5,604 nt of DNA, from assembly GCA_024405075.1 (NCBI GenBank), contig JAKSPG010000095.1, positions 1-5,604 on the forward strand, written 5' to 3'. The position numbers were made by a program, and so were the translations under genes. Shown piece after piece: positions 1-5,012 of the stretch. Numbering within the stretch: the first letter of the stretch is position 1; every line of letters begins with the position of its first letter. The stretch comes from Elusimicrobiaceae bacterium (GTDB lineage: Bacteria > Elusimicrobiota > Elusimicrobia > Elusimicrobiales > Elusimicrobiaceae). Under the pieces are notes generated by a model, which saw only the letters and a program-made list of their open reading frames with translations, was not told the DNA's origin and searched no databases.

Positions 1-92
1 GGCCAAAGGTTTAAGTCTAGGGCGGCCATTACGCCAATTATCAATTTACCTCCCAATATTTCAATGAGTGTAAATGCTTGTTGGCTTTTCAT
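1..92 (-). CDS. Type IV pilin-like protein, N-terminus only (partial)
   Basis: Reading leftward from ATG at 92-90, 30 codons are visible before the window edge. The peptide starts MKSQQA then FTLIEI, the class III (prepilin peptidase) signal: short basic leader, cleavage expected before Phe7, and the conserved Glu at mature position 5. Ala rather than Gly precedes the cleavage site, which is tolerated in some pilins. An AGGAG site lies at 108-104, separated from the ATG by 11 bases, ten of them A. The hydrophobic helix is unusual: where most pilins have a run of Val/Leu there is Gly-Gly-Lys (residues 14-16), then LIIGVMAAL, and Asp26 and Asn28 replace the usual Ala and Pro near the end of the helix. 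It could be a divergent minor pilin or pseudopilin, or a decaying copy; the rest of the gene is needed to decide. Mature pilins are inserted in the inner membrane and assembled into pili or type II secretion pseudopili. Confidence 0.72.
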   Translation of the reverse strand, partial: MKSQQAFTLIEILGGKLIIGVMAALDLNLW

Positions 93-120
93 TTTTTTTT
101 TTGCTCCTTTTTAATATATT

Positions 121-213
121 GTCATTCCAAACTTAATTTAGAATCTTCCACGCGGGTTGTTGTCGTTTTGAAACGGTGAGCGTGGAAAATGTTGAAAACA
201 AGTTCAGCATGAC
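121..213. repeat. Imperfect ~93-bp palindrome (GTCAT...ATGAC type)
   Basis: The ends GTCAT (121-125) and ATGAC (209-213) are exact inverted repeats. The arms continue with interrupted pairing: AAACTT-like 129-134 against AAGTT 200-204, and TTT 137-139 against AAA 195-197. They then give an uninterrupted 8-bp stem, TTCCACGC 146-153 with GCGTGGAA 180-187, and a small inner hairpin (CGTT 164-167 with AACG 172-175). The outer sequence, GTCATTCC...AACTT, resembles the GTCATTCC-ended palindromic intergenic repeats I recall from several bacterial phyla. This copy lies in the predicted 5' leader of the minus-strand pilin-like gene, about 10 bases before its ribosome site, so it would be transcribed as a large hairpin. 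Its copy number cannot be judged from this window. Confidence 0.7.
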
Positions 214-251
214 GTCTTTTTAAATTTATTTGTATTTTTTACTGTTCCTTT

Positions 252-279
252 ATTATCGTTTTTTTTTTTGATATGTCAA
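252..279 (-). promoter_or_regulatory. Sigma70-type promoter with A11 spacer for the pilin-like gene
   Basis: On the minus strand TTGACA (279-274, perfect consensus) is followed by a 16-base spacer and GATAAT (257-252, five of six consensus bases). The spacer is TATC, eleven As, then C. Transcription would start near 245 and run left through the palindrome at 213-121 to the pilin-like gene at 92, giving a ~150-base leader. Because the spacer is dominated by a homopolymer, its length could change by slippage around the 17-bp optimum. Confidence 0.6.
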
Positions 280-292
280 GGCTTTTTTCGCT
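271..292. repeat. 22-bp intergenic motif, copy A
   Basis: ATATGTCA-AGG-CTTTTTTCGCT after a T run matches 5566-5587 at 18 of 22 positions. The matched block extends through one mismatch into at least seven Ts on its left side in both copies. Copy A supplies the -35 hexamer of the minus-strand promoter (TTGACA is the complement of TGTCAA). The two copies flank the operon in the same orientation. This may be a dispersed intergenic element or a shared regulatory signal; I do not recognise it. Confidence 0.5.
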
Positions 293-309
293 CCTCTTTA
301 ATAGGTCGT

Positions 310-327
310 GCTCAATTTGATTTGAGC
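310..327. promoter_or_regulatory. Possible operator: GCTCAA-N6-TTGAGC inverted repeat
   Basis: GCTCAA (310-315) and TTGAGC (322-327) form a perfect 6-bp inverted repeat separated by six bases. The right half coincides with the proposed -35 hexamer of the plus-strand promoter, where a repressor would block polymerase. A repeat of this size can easily occur by chance in a few hundred bases, so this is a weak call resting mainly on its position. Confidence 0.25.
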
Positions 328-349
328 CGCTGCGCGGGTTTGTTATAAT
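322..349 (+). promoter_or_regulatory. Extended -10 promoter of the operon
   Basis: TGTTATAAT at 341-349 is a perfect extended -10 element (TG, one base, TATAAT). A partial -35, TTGAGC, lies at 322-327 with a 16-base spacer. The start of transcription would be expected about seven bases after the last T of the -10, at or within a base or two of 356, which is also the A of the first gene's ATG. The first message is therefore probably leaderless. Confidence 0.7.
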
Positions 350-355
350 GTATGT

Positions 356-778
356 ATGCGTATCGTTCAAATAATAGTTGTCGCTGGGGTGTTAGTATTA
401 GTAGCGGGGGGAATTTGGCGCCACTTGCCTGCGCAGCGGGAAAAATCCCGCGTTCGTGCACAAGTGCGGGCGGCGGAACTGGGGGCTAAATTATCGTTTG
501 CCGAGAATGTGTATAAAGAAAAATTCGGCGTATACACGCGGGATTTTTCCCGCTTGGTTACTGCGTTAGGCGAGGAGTTGCCTTGCCCGCTGCAGGAAAA
601 TAATACCGTGCTTACCTGCCCGGATTATCGCTACTACGTACAAGGGCCGTGGCTGATGGCTTACCAACAAACCGACCCGGCTGTGTACATCACCTTCGGA
701 TTGGAAAGCGGACAAATAGATTGCTCTCACGCACCGTCTGCGCTACAACAAAGCCCGCTTTGTTACGTTTTAGAATAA
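356..778 (+). CDS. Membrane-anchored pilin-like protein with four cysteines
   Basis: A 140-residue protein. Residues 3-20 form a strongly hydrophobic segment, followed by a basic stretch (residues 22-34) and a helical, charged region. Then comes FGVYTRDFSRL (57-67), which resembles the 'GxYTxDFxxL' turn I associate with type IV pilin-like proteins that have lost recognisable similarity elsewhere. Four cysteines (77, 88, 123, 136) could form two disulfides in an exported domain; the chain ends LCYVLE. There is no FTLIE signal or short basic leader before the hydrophobic stretch, so processing by prepilin peptidase is not evident. No other start codon exists in frame between the upstream stop (323-325) and 356, and no Shine-Dalgarno site precedes 356, in contrast to most genes downstream; the -10 box ends six bases before it. 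It faces away from the pilin-like gene at 1-92. The pilin relationship is an inference from length, topology and the YT-DF motif; its role is unknown. Confidence 0.75.
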   Translation: MRIVQIIVVAGVLVLVAGGIWRHLPAQREKSRVRAQVRAAELGAKLSFAENVYKEKFGVYTRDFSRLVTALGEELPCPLQENNTVLTCPDYRYYVQGPWLMAYQQTDPAVYITFGLESGQIDCSHAPSALQQSPLCYVLE

Positions 779-791
779 AATTTGCTAGTAT
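763..791 (+). promoter_or_regulatory. Candidate secondary promoter before the LpoB-family gene
   Basis: TGCTAGTAT at 783-791 has the extended -10 arrangement (TG, one base, then TAGTAT, four of six consensus bases). A poor -35-like TTACGT (763-768) lies 17 bases upstream. It would start transcription near 798 and give a normal leader carrying the AAAGGAG site at 804-810. It resembles the TTTGTTATAAT arrangement of the main promoter but is much weaker, so the downstream genes may simply be read through from 322-349. Confidence 0.3.
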
Positions 792-816
792 AGAGGTAGT
801 TGTAAAGGAGAACAAT

Positions 817-1413
817 ATGATGAAAAAAACAATAGCCGCTTTATTGTTGGTACCGTTTATTTTTGCTTGCGGGCCTAAAGTAAAACGGGTAGAAACGAAT
901 TTAGTCAAAGATGTATCCGGCGGTTGGAACGATACGGATGCCCAAATGGTCGCCCAGGAGATGATTACCGATTGTCTGCAAGGCGGTTGGTATACCAAAT
1001 ACCTGACCCGCAACGGGGGCAAAGAGCCGGTGGTCATTGTGGGTACGGTGGTCAATAACTCCTCCGAGCATATCAACACGGACGTATTTGTGGAAGAAAT
1101 GCAACGCGCGCTCATCAATTCGGGCAAGGTGGAATTTGTCGCTTCCAAAGACGAACGCGGCGAATTGCGCACCGAGCGTTTGGAACAGGATGAATTTGCT
1201 TCCGAAGCTACCCGCAAAGCATTTGGGCGGGAAGTTGGCGCCGATTTTATGCTTTCCGGTGTGTTAAATTCCGTGGTTGATAAATCGGGCTCCAAGGCGT
1301 TAGTGTTTTATCAAACGAATTTGAAACTTATTAATATTGAAACGAATCAAATTGTTTGGAACGGCCAAAAACAAATTAAAAAATACGTAAAACGCAGTAA
1401 AGTTTCCTGGTAG
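817..1413 (+). CDS. LpoB-family outer-membrane lipoprotein (COG3417-like)
   Basis: A 198-residue lipoprotein. The signal peptide ends IFA-Cys18, an acceptable lipobox although Phe at -2 is unusual; Gly at +2 does not signal inner-membrane retention. Family blocks appear in order: GGWNDTD (35-41), a PVVIVGTVVNNSSEHINTD block (71-89), LINSGKVEFVASKDER (99-114), GADFMLSGVLNSVVD (141-155) and NLKLINIETNQIVW (168-181). These cover the whole LpoB fold. In Escherichia coli LpoB is an outer-membrane lipoprotein that stimulates the peptidoglycan synthase PBP1B. Here only about 14 residues separate the lipid-bearing Cys from the first conserved block, so it lacks the long flexible linker used by the E. 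coli protein to cross the periplasm. The ATG at 817, six bases after AAAGGAG (804-810), is preferred over an in-frame ATG at 649 inside the preceding gene; the adjacent ATG at 820 is equally in frame. The family call is strong; the PBP-activating function is inferred. Confidence 0.92.
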   Translation: MMKKTIAALLLVPFIFACGPKVKRVETNLVKDVSGGWNDTDAQMVAQEMITDCLQGGWYTKYLTRNGGKEPVVIVGTVVNNSSEHINTDVFVEEMQRALINSGKVEFVASKDERGELRTERLEQDEFASEATRKAFGREVGADFMLSGVLNSVVDKSGSKALVFYQTNLKLINIETNQIVWNGQKQIKKYVKRSKVSW

Positions 1414-1422
1414 AGGTTTTCT

Positions 1423-2733
1423 ATGAAGGCGCGCGTATACTGGCTGGGGCTGGCAGTTTTGTGCTCCGCGTGTGCGGCGCCTTCTTTGCGCTATAAGCAG
1501 GATATCTACAAATTGGCCGGTCGTGGCGAGTTTAAGGCCGCCGCGCAGGCGGTAGAAACAAAACACCGCAAGGCCTACGCCCGGCAGGACCGCGCTTTGG
1601 CGTATCTGGACCAGGCCACCCTGCTGCACGATGCAGGCGAGGCGGCGCAGAGCGACCGCTTGTTGGAACAGGCCCAACAGCGCATAGAGGAGTTGTATAC
1701 CGTCAGTGCTTCGCAGACGGCAGGACAACTTTTTATCAACGATTTAACCCGTCCCTACCGTCCGGCCCCTTACGAACAAGCCTTCACTTATTTCTACCGC
1801 GCTATGAATTTTTTGGACCGAAACAACCTGCCTGATGCCGCCGTAGAAGCGCGGCGCGCCTCTTTATTTTTAGATAACTTGCGTGGCAGTAAATCTTCCG
1901 GATATAACGACGACCCGTTTGTGCAGTATTTTTCCAGTCTGATTTTTGAATCCGTCGGTCAACTTTCCGACGCCCGCATTTGCCGCGATAATGCTTTGCA
2001 TGCGTACGAAAAACTGGGAGGATTGTTGCGGGTATCCGCACCGGAGTTTTCAGTGCCGAAAAATGCCGCGGACTATGGGGAAGTAATCCTCCTACACTAC
2101 AACGGGCTTTTGCCGCTTAAAAAAACGCAGACATTGCAGTTCTCGTGGGACCGAATGTGGGGGATTCTTTCTGCCGCGCAAGAGGGGCAGGGGCTTACCC
2201 CGCAAGTGCAAAATGCACTACGCACAGGGTTTATGGGGCACTCCATTACGTTGGCCTCACCGGTGTTAGAGGCGCAACCCTATACCATTGTTTCTTCGTT
2301 TGTGCGCGGGGCTGACGGCCAAGTATACCGGATGCAAAAAGTAGCCGATTTGTCAGCCGCCGCCGCTGCTGATTTACAGGCCCGGTTACCGGGTATGTGG
2401 TTTCGTACCATTGTGCGCGCGGTTACTAAGCAAGTAGCGGCAGAGCAGGCCCGTCAGGCGGCGCGTTCGGCCGCCAAGGATAATGCCGTGGGAGATTTAA
2501 CCGGGTTATTTGTAAATGTATTGGGGTCCGCGCTGGAAAAGGCCGATACCCGCCAATGGTTTACCCTGCCGGCCGAAATTTTTATGGCGCGTTTATTTTT
2601 GCCGCCCGGCCGGCAAAATATCCACCTGTTATTTCGCGACGGATATGGTAAGATAGTAGGAGAACACGTATTTGAAGATGTTCAAGTAGAAAAAGGTGGC
2701 CGGATTTTCTTGCATTACCGGACCGCTAGCTAA
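1423..2733 (+). CDS. COG3014-type lipoprotein with helical (TPR-like) repeats
   Basis: A 436-residue lipoprotein starting at ATG 1423, six bases after an AGAGG site that overlaps the previous gene's stop. The signal peptide ends CSA-Cys17, with Ala at +2. Residues ~25-200 are paired helices of TPR type, including ALAYLDQATLLHDAGEAAQS (58-77), YRAMNFLDRNNLPDAAVEAR (125-144) and a last pair around 165-197. The second half has blocks I associate with COG3014: VILLHYNG (221-228), the WFRTIVRAVTKQVA helix (326-339), the DTRQWFTLPAEIFMARLFLPPG block (375-396) and a C-terminal beta region with a VEKGGRIFLHYR ending (422-433). Members of this family are often encoded next to LpoB-like lipoproteins, and the order here fits that. 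No enzymatic residues are evident. The repeats suggest a scaffold for protein contacts on the periplasmic face of the outer membrane. Its molecular function is not known to me. Confidence 0.88.
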   Translation: MKARVYWLGLAVLCSACAAPSLRYKQDIYKLAGRGEFKAAAQAVETKHRKAYARQDRALAYLDQATLLHDAGEAAQSDRLLEQAQQRIEELYTVSASQTAGQLFINDLTRPYRPAPYEQAFTYFYRAMNFLDRNNLPDAAVEARRASLFLDNLRGSKSSGYNDDPFVQYFSSLIFESVGQLSDARICRDNALHAYEKLGGLLRVSAPEFSVPKNAADYGEVILLHYNGLLPLKKTQTLQFSWDRMWGILSAAQEGQGLTPQVQNALRTGFMGHSITLASPVLEAQPYTIVSSFVRGADGQVYRMQKVADLSAAAAADLQARLPGMWFRTIVRAVTKQVAAEQARQAARSAAKDNAVGDLTGLFVNVLGSALEKADTRQWFTLPAEIFMARLFLPPGRQNIHLLFRDGYGKIVGEHVFEDVQVEKGGRIFLHYRTAS

Positions 2734-2744
2734 AGGGAGAAATT

Positions 2745-3683
2745 ATGAAAAGACTCATCGTGTTATTGACGGCCGTGTTAAGCGTAAGCGCTTGCACCAG
2801 CTTAAATAAAAACACCGTGTCCTATCAGACGGCTAAATACGATACGGCCAAGTATTACGTGGTAGCGGGGGATGGAGCCACCAAAGAACAAGCTTCCCAA
2901 AACGCGTTGGGAAATGCCCGGCAGGAACTCCTGCAAAATGCGCCGGGGATAGAGTCGGACAGTTTGCTGACCGATTTAATGGCCAACGTAAAAGTGGACA
3001 AGGTATGGCGCGATAAAGGAAGCAAAGACAAACATTTCTACGCACTAGCCGTGCTTTCCCGCACGAATGCCCGCAAAATTTTAGAGCCGGAGATGGACCA
3101 GTTGGATAGTAAACTAGCCGGGCTGGCGGCGCAGTTTGCTTCCCCGGCCGAACCGCTGGCTGACTTAAAAGTAGCCTACCGCATGCAACCGTTGGTACAA
3201 CGGCGCGGCATGCTGGATGAAGAATACCAATTTTTGACTGCCGAGCACCAAAGCTACGCGCCGGACCATTTTAAGCCGTACAAAAATGCCTTGAAAGAAA
3301 AAATGGCCGCCGTGTTAGTAGGGGTAGATGTGCAGGGAAAAGAAAGCAAAGGGATGATTACTTACGTGGTAGATGCCTTAAACCGGCTGGGGTTGGGTGT
3401 GGTGGACATTGCCGACCCGGATAAAGAACTCTCCGTTGAAATTTTGACCGACACAGACGGATACCCTTCCAAAAAAGTGGACGGTCTTTTTTGGTGTTCC
3501 AGCAGCGCGGCTATCAGTTTGGTAGACGCTACGCGCGACGTAACATTTGCGCGGTTTAACGTATATGAACGGGCCGGTACCTCCCGCCCGGCCGAGTCAT
3601 TGCGGCGCAGTATGGAAGCTGTTGGCGAGGCTGCTTCCGGGCAGATTACCTCCCGCTTGGAAGCATATTTAAAAACAAAATAG
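2745..3683 (+). CDS. LPP20-like lipoprotein
   Basis: A 312-residue lipoprotein with a textbook lipobox (VSA-Cys17, Thr at +2). Its ATG is five bases after GGGAG (2735-2739). Residues ~35-112 resemble the LPP20 domain: YYVVAGDGATKEQASQNAL (37-55) opens a helix leading into ARQELL, and KHFYALAVLSRTNARKIL (96-113) closes it. Residues ~113-190 are helical and highly charged. The last third (~185-310) alternates strands and helices, with GLGVVDIADPDKELSVEIL (216-234), a central strand around SAAISLVD (254-261), and a long final helix from SRPAESLRRSMEAV (280-293). That layout is like other LPP20/CsgG-related envelope lipoproteins. It lies 11 bases after the COG3014-type gene and 9 before the isomerase gene, so it is co-transcribed. 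It probably works at the outer membrane with the two preceding lipoproteins; the function is inferred only from family and neighbours. Confidence 0.75.
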   Translation: MKRLIVLLTAVLSVSACTSLNKNTVSYQTAKYDTAKYYVVAGDGATKEQASQNALGNARQELLQNAPGIESDSLLTDLMANVKVDKVWRDKGSKDKHFYALAVLSRTNARKILEPEMDQLDSKLAGLAAQFASPAEPLADLKVAYRMQPLVQRRGMLDEEYQFLTAEHQSYAPDHFKPYKNALKEKMAAVLVGVDVQGKESKGMITYVVDALNRLGLGVVDIADPDKELSVEILTDTDGYPSKKVDGLFWCSSSAAISLVDATRDVTFARFNVYERAGTSRPAESLRRSMEAVGEAASGQITSRLEAYLKTK

Positions 3684-3692
3684 GAGCTCTAC

Positions 3693-4394
3693 ATGAAAAA
3701 ATTATGGTTAGTTGTTTTACTTACTTTATCTTGCACCGCCTTGTGGGCGCAAACGCCGGCTGAAAAAAAAGCTCCGGCCACGCCCCAACAAGACACCGCC
3801 GAGCGTAACAAAATGTTGTATTCGCTGGGCTTTTTGCTAGGGGATAACTTGAAAACCCAGTTGATACTGGATAACGAGGATGACTACAAGGCCCTCTCGC
3901 AAGGGATGCGCGATAGCTTGCTGGGTAAAAAATCGCAGACGGACCTAGAAAAATACAAACCCCAAATTATTCAAAAATACCAAGAAGATGCCAAAACTAT
4001 TTCCGCCAAACGCGAAGCGGCTCAACAGGAATTTTTGGCTAACTTTCAAAAAGAAAAAGGTGTCAAAACACTGGATAACGGTGCTATGATTAAATTACTG
4101 CGCGCCGGGAAGGGCAAAACTCCTAAGGCTGACAGTACAGTTAAGGTGCACTATACCGGTAAGTTGATTGACGGAACGAAATTTGACAGTTCGCACGACC
4201 GCAACGCGCCCTTTCAAACGAAATTAACGGCCGTTGTCCCGTGTTGGACCAAAGCGATCCAACAATTAAAACCAGGTGCCAGCGCGACGGTGGTTTGCCC
4301 GTCTGATACAGCGTACGGCAACCGCCCGGTGGGGCAAATTCCGCCCAATTCGGCGTTGGTATTTGATGTGGAACTATTGGAAATTGTGGAGTAA
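3693..4394 (+). CDS. FKBP-type peptidyl-prolyl cis-trans isomerase, exported (Mip/FkpA-like)
   Basis: This enzyme catalyses cis-trans isomerisation of X-Pro bonds and assists folding in the periplasm. Of 233 residues, 1-19 are a Sec signal (cleavage expected after LWA, before Gln20) and 35-115 are the helical FKBP_N domain used for dimerisation in Mip and FkpA (LGFLLGDNLK at 45-54). A Lys/Gln-rich helix leads into the catalytic FKBP domain at 122-233. The ligand-pocket residues of FKBP12 are nearly all present: Tyr154, Phe164, Asp165, Arg170, Phe174, Val181, Val182, Trp185, Tyr208, Ile216 and Phe224. Only the His87 position differs, in a loop one residue shorter. Cys184 (VVPCW) and Cys202 (VVCPSD) are both in the domain, a pairing I recall from this exported subfamily, and might form a disulfide. 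An AGGAG site overlapping the previous stop precedes the ATG by six bases. Cys14 makes a lipoprotein signal conceivable but the box is poor. Confidence 0.95.
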   Translation: MKKLWLVVLLTLSCTALWAQTPAEKKAPATPQQDTAERNKMLYSLGFLLGDNLKTQLILDNEDDYKALSQGMRDSLLGKKSQTDLEKYKPQIIQKYQEDAKTISAKREAAQQEFLANFQKEKGVKTLDNGAMIKLLRAGKGKTPKADSTVKVHYTGKLIDGTKFDSSHDRNAPFQTKLTAVVPCWTKAIQQLKPGASATVVCPSDTAYGNRPVGQIPPNSALVFDVELLEIVE

Positions 4395-4972
4395 TGTCTA
4401 AAACCAGTTATTTTTTACTAACCGTTATTGTGGCCGCGCTGCTGTATATGGGCGCGGTCCGCGGTTATCAGTTTTACGAGCAAAAAGCCGCCCAGTGGGA
4501 AGACGAACGCGCCGGTGAGGGGGGCGTGTTTTCGTTCCAGCAGGTGCCGGTGTCGCTAGCCGCCCCACAGGCCGAGCCGACGGCCTCCCCGGTGGAGTTT
4601 TTGCCGCAACGTTCGGCCGCTGTATTTTTAGAGGACACACTGCTTGCAGAACAGGAACAAACCCAGCAGGCGCACGATACCATCCGTTCCATTTTACGAG
4701 ATTATAAAAACGACCCGGCCTTACAATCGTTTAATAGCGACTTAAAGAAAGCTACCCAAGGCCAGGCGGCCGATTTGGGCGCGTTAAGCGGGGAAAATTT
4801 AGCCCAGGTGCTTAAAGAAAATCCACAAATCAGCGAAGTCGTTTCCAAACACATGAAAGACCCGGATTTTGCCCAAGTTGTGCAGCAAATTTTCAGTAAT
4901 CCCCAGTTTGTGGAAAGTATCCGCCACTTACAGCAGCCCGGTGCGGCGGCACATAAAAAAACACAACAATAG
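4394..4972 (+). CDS. Single-pass membrane protein with NP/DP helix repeats, unknown function
   Basis: A 192-residue protein I do not recognise. One membrane segment (residues 6-22) is followed by a charged stretch (29-40), a Pro/Ala-rich linker (~50-72) and a helical acidic domain (~76-180). Within that domain lie three tandem 13-residue units at 142-180, each opening with Asn-Pro or Asp-Pro as a helix cap: ENPQISEVVSKHM, KDPDFAQVVQQIF, SNPQFVESIRHLQ. A related NDP segment is at 106-118. The pattern recalls the STI1/DP motifs of the co-chaperones Sti1/Hop, but that is resemblance only. The ATG overlaps the isomerase stop (TAATG); the nearest Shine-Dalgarno-like GGAG (4388-4391) is only two bases away, so translation probably depends on termination of the upstream gene. 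This tight coupling suggests a job linked to the FKBP protein. Most of the chain is expected in the periplasm. Confidence 0.82.
   Translation: MSKTSYFLLTVIVAALLYMGAVRGYQFYEQKAAQWEDERAGEGGVFSFQQVPVSLAAPQAEPTASPVEFLPQRSAAVFLEDTLLAEQEQTQQAHDTIRSILRDYKNDPALQSFNSDLKKATQGQAADLGALSGENLAQVLKENPQISEVVSKHMKDPDFAQVVQQIFSNPQFVESIRHLQQPGAAAHKKTQQ
4817..4933 (+). repeat. Three tandem 13-codon NP/DP repeats inside the single-pass protein gene
   Basis: Residues 142-154, 155-167 and 168-180 of the encoded protein align without gaps. Shared features are Asn/Asp-Pro at positions 2-3, hydrophobic residues near positions 8-9 and a hydrophobic end. The repeat is seen in protein but hardly in DNA, so it is old rather than a recent duplication. 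Confidence 0.6.
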
Positions 4973-5012
4973 GGGAAAATATTGTATTCTATAAACAGTA
5001 GGAGGCGTACTT

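Noticed and set aside
1..44. Minus-strand start at TTG 44, read as the N-terminus of a dihydrofolate reductase (MIIGVMAALD...)
   Set aside because: A GGGAGG precedes it, but the frame extends upstream to an ATG at 92 with its own AGGAG and encodes FTLIE, which explains the hydrophobic stretch better as a pilin helix.
113..118. Minus-strand TATATT as a -10 box for the pilin-like gene
   Set aside because: No -35 is found upstream at 16-18 bases, and transcription would begin inside the ribosome site.
649..816. Longer start for the LpoB-family gene at ATG 649
   Set aside because: It would overlap most of the C-terminal third of the preceding gene, bury the lipoprotein signal peptide inside the chain, and ignore the AAAGGAG site correctly spaced before 817.
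690..1295. 201-codon open frame on the minus strand
   Set aside because: It lies opposite the LpoB-family gene, whose protein matches family blocks throughout; the minus frame is low in recognisable structure and has no convincing ribosome site.
1300..1728. 142-codon open frame on the minus strand
   Set aside because: It is antisense to the end of the LpoB-family gene and the start of the COG3014-type gene, both well supported; its translation shows no domain.
4982..4996. Possible promoter (TATTCT or TATAAA) in the 40-base gap before the last gene
   Set aside because: No -35-like hexamer lies at a suitable distance for either; the gap is short and the gene can be read from the operon.
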